Positions 29,915 to 33,633 of a stretch of DNA of 33,633 bases are shown here, piece by piece. The translations under genes and the position numbers were made by a program. How positions within the stretch are numbered: the stretch's first letter is position 1; every line of letters begins with the position of its first letter. The DNA is taken from positions 1-33,633 of the forward strand of contig JASLGG010000038.1 of NCBI GenBank assembly GCA_030150265.1, in the 5' to 3' direction. The notes beneath the pieces were generated by a model. That model saw only the letters and a program-made list of their open reading frames with translations. It ran no database searches and was not told where the DNA came from. This DNA comes from Protaetiibacter sp. GTDB lineage: Bacteria; Actinomycetota; Actinomycetes; Actinomycetales; Microbacteriaceae.

Positions 29915-31790
29915 CGGGCACGGCGGCGGCCGCCGGCGCGGCCGCCTCACGGAGCCGGGCGTCGTCACGGCGCGAGCCGATCGCCCGGAGCGCCGCGAGG
30001 ATCGTCACGAGGTCGACGCCCTCCTGCAGGAACGCGCCGAGCGTCGCCGGGATGACGCCGAAGGTCGCCACGAGCATGAGCGCGACCGACACCGCGATGC
30101 CGATCCAGATGCTCTGGAGCGCGATCCGCACGGTGCGGCGGCCGATCTCCACGGCATCCGGGACCCGTCCGATGTCGTCGACCAGCACGACGACGGCCGC
30201 CGACTCGCTCGCGGCGGTCGCCCCCTTCGCACCCATCGCGACCCCGACCTCCGCGGCCGCCAGCACGGGGGCGTCGTTGACGCCGTCGCCGACCATGATC
30301 ACGGGCCGCTCCTCGACCCCGCGGATGGCCGTGACCTTGTCGGCGGGCAGGCATTCCGCGCGCACGTCCTGGATGCCGAGCTCGGCGGCCACGTGCTCCG
30401 CGGTCTCCCGCGCGTCGCCCGTGAGCATGAGGGTGTGCCGGATGCCGAGGCCCGCGAGCCGCTCGAGCGTGCGGCGGGCGTTGTCGCGCACCGTGTCGCT
30501 CGCCAGGATGGCGCCCGCGAAGCGCCCGTCGATCGCGGCGTAGACGGCGAGCTCGCCGGGCGCGATGGGGGTGCGCGTGGCGTCGGATGCGTGCTCGGCG
30601 ACGAAGGCGAACTTGCCGACCACGATCCGCTGCCCGGCGACGACCGCCTCGACACCGTTGGTGGCGATCTCGCGCGCGCTCGCGGCGCCCCGTCGGGTGA
30701 GGCCGCGCGCGTCGGCGGCACGGATGAGGGATGCGGCGAGCACGTGCGAGGAGTACTCCTCGGCGTCGGCGACCGCGGCGAGCAGCTCGTCCGCGGTGAT
30801 GCCGCCCTCGGGCCGTACGTCGGTGATCTCGGGGGCTCCGTGGGTGAGCGTGCCGGTCTTGTCGAAGGCGGCGGTGCGCGCCGCCGCGAGCTGTTCGAGT
30901 ACGCTGCCGCCCTTCACGATGAGGCCGTTGCGCGCGGCACGGCTCATGCCGCCGACGAAGGCGACGGGCGCCGCGATGAGCAGCGGGCACGGCGTCGCGA
31001 GCACGAGCACCTCGGCGAAGCGCACCGGATCGCCCGACACCAGCCAGGCGACGCCGCCGATGAGGAGCGAGAGCACGGTGAACGGCACGGCGTAGCGGTC
31101 GGCGAGGCGCACGACGGGCGCGCGGCTCTCGGACGCCTCGGCGACGAGCGCCACGATCCGCTGGTACTGGCTGGCGGAGGCGGTCTCGGTCGCGCGCACC
31201 TCCACGGCATCCGTGCCGTTGACCGAGCCCGACAGTAGGGCGTCGCCCGCCGTCTTCTCGACGGGGATGCTCTCGCCGGTGAGCGAGGACTCGTCGACCG
31301 TCGTGCGGGGCGAGAGCAGCACCGCGTCGACGGGGACGACCTCTGCCGGGCGCACGAGCAGCACGTCGCCGACCGCGACCTCGTCGATCGGCACATCGAG
31401 GTAGGAACCGTCGCGCGAGACGCGGGCCTGCTGCGGCGCACGCGAGAGCAGGGCGTCGAGCTCGCGCTTGGCGCGCCGGTTGGCGTAGTCCTCGAGCGCC
31501 TCGCCGCCGGTCAGCATGAGCACCACGACGAGCGCCGCGACGAACTCGCCGACGAGCACGGTCGCGACGATCGCGGTGATCGCGAGCACGTCGAGTCCGA
31601 ACTCTCGCCGCAGCAGCTGGCGCACCATCCCCACGCCCTGCCAGAGCGCGATCGCGAGGGCGTAGACGCTGAAGATCGGCTGCACGAGCCATCCGGCGCC
31701 CGCGAGGGCCAGCACGATGCCGACGAGCCCGACCACGAGCGTGAGGGCGACCACCCAGTAGCGGCGGGCGATTCGCAGCGCGCGCGGCAT
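29907..31790 (-). CDS. P1B-type metal-transporting ATPase with TPCP motif
   Basis: 627 aa from ATG 31790, which has GAAGGG about 9 nt upstream. The actuator domain has TGES (161-164), the metal-site helix reads LATPCPLLIAAP (T256-P259), the phosphorylated Asp is D300 (DKTGTLT), and the hinge has GDGVNDAPVLAAA. The TPCP motif differs from the CPC of Cu/Zn/Cd pumps and is closest to the P1B-5 pattern. There is no N-terminal metal-binding domain. The N-domain motif that should read HP reads SSHV (H339-V340). The substrate is therefore uncertain (Ni, Co, Fe or another divalent metal). It starts 5 nt after the glycosylase stop, so they share an operon. Confidence 0.93.
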   Translation of the reverse strand: MPRALRIARRYWVVALTLVVGLVGIVLALAGAGWLVQPIFSVYALAIALWQGVGMVRQLLRREFGLDVLAITAIVATVLVGEFVAALVVVLMLTGGEALEDYANRRAKRELDALLSRAPQQARVSRDGSYLDVPIDEVAVGDVLLVRPAEVVPVDAVLLSPRTTVDESSLTGESIPVEKTAGDALLSGSVNGTDAVEVRATETASASQYQRIVALVAEASESRAPVVRLADRYAVPFTVLSLLIGGVAWLVSGDPVRFAEVLVLATPCPLLIAAPVAFVGGMSRAARNGLIVKGGSVLEQLAAARTAAFDKTGTLTHGAPEITDVRPEGGITADELLAAVADAEEYSSHVLAASLIRAADARGLTRRGAASAREIATNGVEAVVAGQRIVVGKFAFVAEHASDATRTPIAPGELAVYAAIDGRFAGAILASDTVRDNARRTLERLAGLGIRHTLMLTGDARETAEHVAAELGIQDVRAECLPADKVTAIRGVEERPVIMVGDGVNDAPVLAAAEVGVAMGAKGATAASESAAVVVLVDDIGRVPDAVEIGRRTVRIALQSIWIGIAVSVALMLVATFGVIPATLGAFLQEGVDLVTILAALRAIGSRRDDARLREAAAPAAAAVPVS

Positions 31791-31795
31791 GCGGC

Positions 31796-32386
31796 TCAGC
31801 CCTTCGCGGCCTTCGCCGCCGCCTTCATGGCCTTCTTGTGGGCGCGCACCGCGAGGAGCGTGTCGTGGTCGACGATGTCGGCGACCGAGCGGAGGCTTCC
31901 CGGTTCGCCGTACTCGCCGGCCGCCTCGCGCCATCCCGCGGCCTCGAGGCCGCACTGCTTGCCGAGCAGCGCCAGGAAGATGCGGGCCTTCTGCTCGCCG
32001 AAGCCGGGCAGGGCCTTGAGGCGCTTCAGGACCTCGGCTCCCGTGGGCGATCCCTCCGTCCAGATCGCGGCGGCGTCACCGTGCCAGTCGTCGGCGACCG
32101 TGCGGCAGAGCGTCTGCACGCGGGCGGCCATCGAGCCGGGAAAGCGGTGGATGGCGGGGGAGCGGGAGAAGAGCTCGGCGAGCGCCGCGGGATCGGCGTC
32201 GGCGATCGTGCGGGCGTCGAGCCCGTCACCCGCGCCGCCCATGCGGGTGCGCAGCTTCTCGGGCCCGGCGAAGGCCGTCTCCATCGGCACCTGCTGGTCG
32301 AGCAGCATGCCGATCAGCAGGGCGAGAGGGTCGCCCGAGAGCAGGCGGTCGGCATCCGGATCCCCGGTGAGCTGCAGCGTCGGCAT
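31796..32386 (-). CDS. HhH-GPD-type DNA glycosylase-like repair protein
   Basis: 196 aa. The helix-hairpin-helix is LKALPGFGEQKARIFLALLG at about 120-140. The N-terminal GDPLALLIGMLLDQQVPMET matches the start of actinobacterial HhH-GPD base-excision proteins. The downstream catalytic Asp may be in SVADIVDHDT. The C-terminus is Lys/Ala-rich (KKAMKAAAKAAKG). The substrate base is unknown. The minus-strand -10 GACGAT at 32393..32398 is 6 nt before the ATG, so the mRNA is probably leaderless and begins just after the uvrA-like gene. Confidence 0.88.
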   Translation of the reverse strand: MPTLQLTGDPDADRLLSGDPLALLIGMLLDQQVPMETAFAGPEKLRTRMGGAGDGLDARTIADADPAALAELFSRSPAIHRFPGSMAARVQTLCRTVADDWHGDAAAIWTEGSPTGAEVLKRLKALPGFGEQKARIFLALLGKQCGLEAAGWREAAGEYGEPGSLRSVADIVDHDTLLAVRAHKKAMKAAAKAAKG

Positions 32387-32392
32387 GCCCCC

Positions 32393-32398
32393 ATCGTC
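32393..32398 (-). promoter_or_regulatory. -10-like element GACGAT for glycosylase gene
   Basis: On the minus strand GACGAT is followed by GGGGGC (6 nt) and the ATG at 32386. The arrangement ATGGGGGCATG is the same 11 bases as at the nadK start. Confidence 0.45.
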
Positions 32399-33633
32399 TC
32401 AAGCGCCGACGTACTCCGCCAGATGCTGTCCGGTGAGCGTCGAACGGTCGGCCACGAGGGCCGCGGGGGTGCCCTCGAACACGACGCGCCCGCCGTCGTG
32501 GCCCGCGCCCGGCCCGATGTCGATGATCCAGTCGGCGTGCGCCATGACGGCCTGGTGGTGCTCGATCACGATGACCGACTTGCCCGAGTCGACGAGCCGG
32601 TCGAGCAGGCCCAGCAGCGCCTCGACGTCGGCGAGGTGCAGGCCGGTCGTGGGCTCGTCGAGCACGTAGACGCCGCCGTCCTCCGCCATGTGCACGGCGA
32701 GCTTGAGCCGCTGCCGCTCGCCGCCCGAGAGGGTCGTGAGCGGCTGGCCGATGCCGAGGTAGCCGAGCCCCACGTCGACGAGCCGGGTGAGCACGGTGTG
32801 CGCGGCGGGGATGCGCGACTCGCCCGCCGCGAAGAACTCGACGGCCTCGGCCACCGGCATGGCGAGCACCTGGCTGATGTCGCGCCCGCCCAGCGTGTAC
32901 TCGAGCACCGTGGCGTCGAAGCGGCGGCCTTCGCACACCTCGCACACCGACTCGACGCCCGCCATCACGCCGAGGTCGGTGTAGATGACGCCGGCGCCGT
33001 TGCAGTTGGGGCAGGCGCCCTCGGAGTTGGCGCTGAACAGGGCCGGCTTGACCCCGTTGGCGTTCGCGAACGCCTTGCGGATCGGCTCCAGCAGTCCGGT
33101 GTAGGTCGCCGGGTTGCTGCGTCGCGACCCCCGGATCGCGTCCTGGTCGATGGACACCACGCCGTCGCCTGCGGGAATCGACCCGTGGATGAGCGAGCTC
33201 TTCCCCGACCCGGCGACGCCGGTGACGACGACGAGCACCTCGAGCGGGATGTCGACGTCCACGTCGCGGAGGTTGTGCGCCGCCGCGCCGCGGATCTCCA
33301 GTGACCCGGTGGGCGTGCGGACTGTCTCCTTCAGTCGCGCGCGGTCGTCGAGGTGGCGGCCGGTGATCGTGTTACTGGTCCGCAGACCGGCGACGGTGCC
33401 CTCAAAACAGATCGTGCCGCCGGCCGCGCCGGCGCCCGGGCCGAGGTCCACGACGTGGTCGGCGATGGCGATGGTGTTCGGCTTGTGCTCGACGACCAGC
33501 ACGGTGTTGCCCTTGTCCCGCAGCCGCAGCAGCAGGTCGTTCATCCGCTCGATGTCGTGGGGGTGCAGGCCAGCGGCACCCTCACCGGCCGCCATCTCGG
33601 CGATCGGGCCAGGCTGAAGGAGACGGCGAGGCC
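32399..33633 (-). CDS. UvrA-like ABC ATPase, C-terminal part (runs off window)
   Basis: The visible 411 codons cover the end of the first ATPase half (GLHPHDIERMNDLLLRLRDK, LVVEHKPNTIAIADHVVDLG) and the whole second half. The second Walker A is TGVAGSGKSSLIHG. A zinc module ACPNCNG...CEVCEG follows (two C-x2-C pairs). Then come the LTTLSGGERQRLKLAV signature and Walker B VYVLDEPTTGLHLADVEALL. It is shorter in its inserted domains than housekeeping UvrA and fits the UvrA2/drug-resistance paralogue group. At the window edge the first Walker B, expected as DEPxAGLHP, reads GEGAAGLHP, so the sequence there may be degenerate or contain an error. The start lies beyond 33633. Confidence 0.87.
   Translation of the reverse strand, partial: PRRLLQPGPIAEMAAGEGAAGLHPHDIERMNDLLLRLRDKGNTVLVVEHKPNTIAIADHVVDLGPGAGAAGGTICFEGTVAGLRTSNTITGRHLDDRARLKETVRTPTGSLEIRGAAAHNLRDVDVDIPLEVLVVVTGVAGSGKSSLIHGSIPAGDGVVSIDQDAIRGSRRSNPATYTGLLEPIRKAFANANGVKPALFSANSEGACPNCNGAGVIYTDLGVMAGVESVCEVCEGRRFDATVLEYTLGGRDISQVLAMPVAEAVEFFAAGESRIPAAHTVLTRLVDVGLGYLGIGQPLTTLSGGERQRLKLAVHMAEDGGVYVLDEPTTGLHLADVEALLGLLDRLVDSGKSVIVIEHHQAVMAHADWIIDIGPGAGHDGGRVVFEGTPAALVADRSTLTGQHLAEYVGA

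Noticed and set aside
32386..32398. Secondary attachment site, because ATGGGGGCATG recurs here as at the nadK start
   Set aside because: Only 11 bases are shared and the rest of the 19-bp core does not match; it is better explained by the common leaderless start design.

Overview
The window is high-GC actinobacterial chromosome, most likely from the Microbacteriaceae (an inference from gene order, codon use and start-site style). It opens with the 3' end of a 23S rRNA gene, a 5S rRNA gene and a terminator. The well-known actinobacterial tlyA-der neighbourhood follows: TPR-like protein, HAD-IIA phosphatase, 61-aa protein, tlyA, [mobile element], nadK, recN, pyrG, NUDIX hydrolase, xerD, parA, scpA, scpB, pseudouridine synthase, tyrA, cmk, a satD-like pair, der. 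The order resembles the M. tuberculosis Rv1691-Rv1713 segment. Most genes are joined by 4-14 nt overlaps.

A 7.06-kb integrated element (3923..11001) splits tlyA from nadK. It is bounded by a perfect 19-bp direct repeat, and related arm-type repeats lie inside each end. The element encodes a tyrosine integrase and an HUH-type rolling-circle Rep. It also has a four-gene operon: a Cys-pair/HTH protein, an unknown 181-aa protein, a PD-(D/E)XK-like protein lacking the E-x-K residues, and an 88-aa protein. Further cargo is a small serine recombinase, two membrane-anchored proteins, a 57-aa protein and a very acidic 113-aa protein with an internal duplication. Between the convergent halves lies about 280 bp of non-coding DNA packed with strong inverted repeats. 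I see no conjugation, capsid or recognisable excisionase gene, so it looks like a minimal AICE-type or satellite element that would depend on a helper to move between cells. The attachment core contains the -10 element of nadK, so integration keeps that -10 but replaces everything upstream of it.

After der come a divergent MFS exporter/TetR pair with a clear palindromic operator, a cluster of two roadblock proteins and a small GTPase (a reduced conservon), an L-lactate dehydrogenase, a P1B-type metal ATPase behind an HhH-GPD DNA glycosylase, and the 3' part of a UvrA-like ABC ATPase that runs off the window.

A theme across the window is leaderless start architecture. At least 13 genes, in both core and element, have a TANNNT-like -10 hexamer placed 6-8 nt before the ATG/GTG. 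This pattern decided several start sites. All calls come from reading the sequence; no database search was run.
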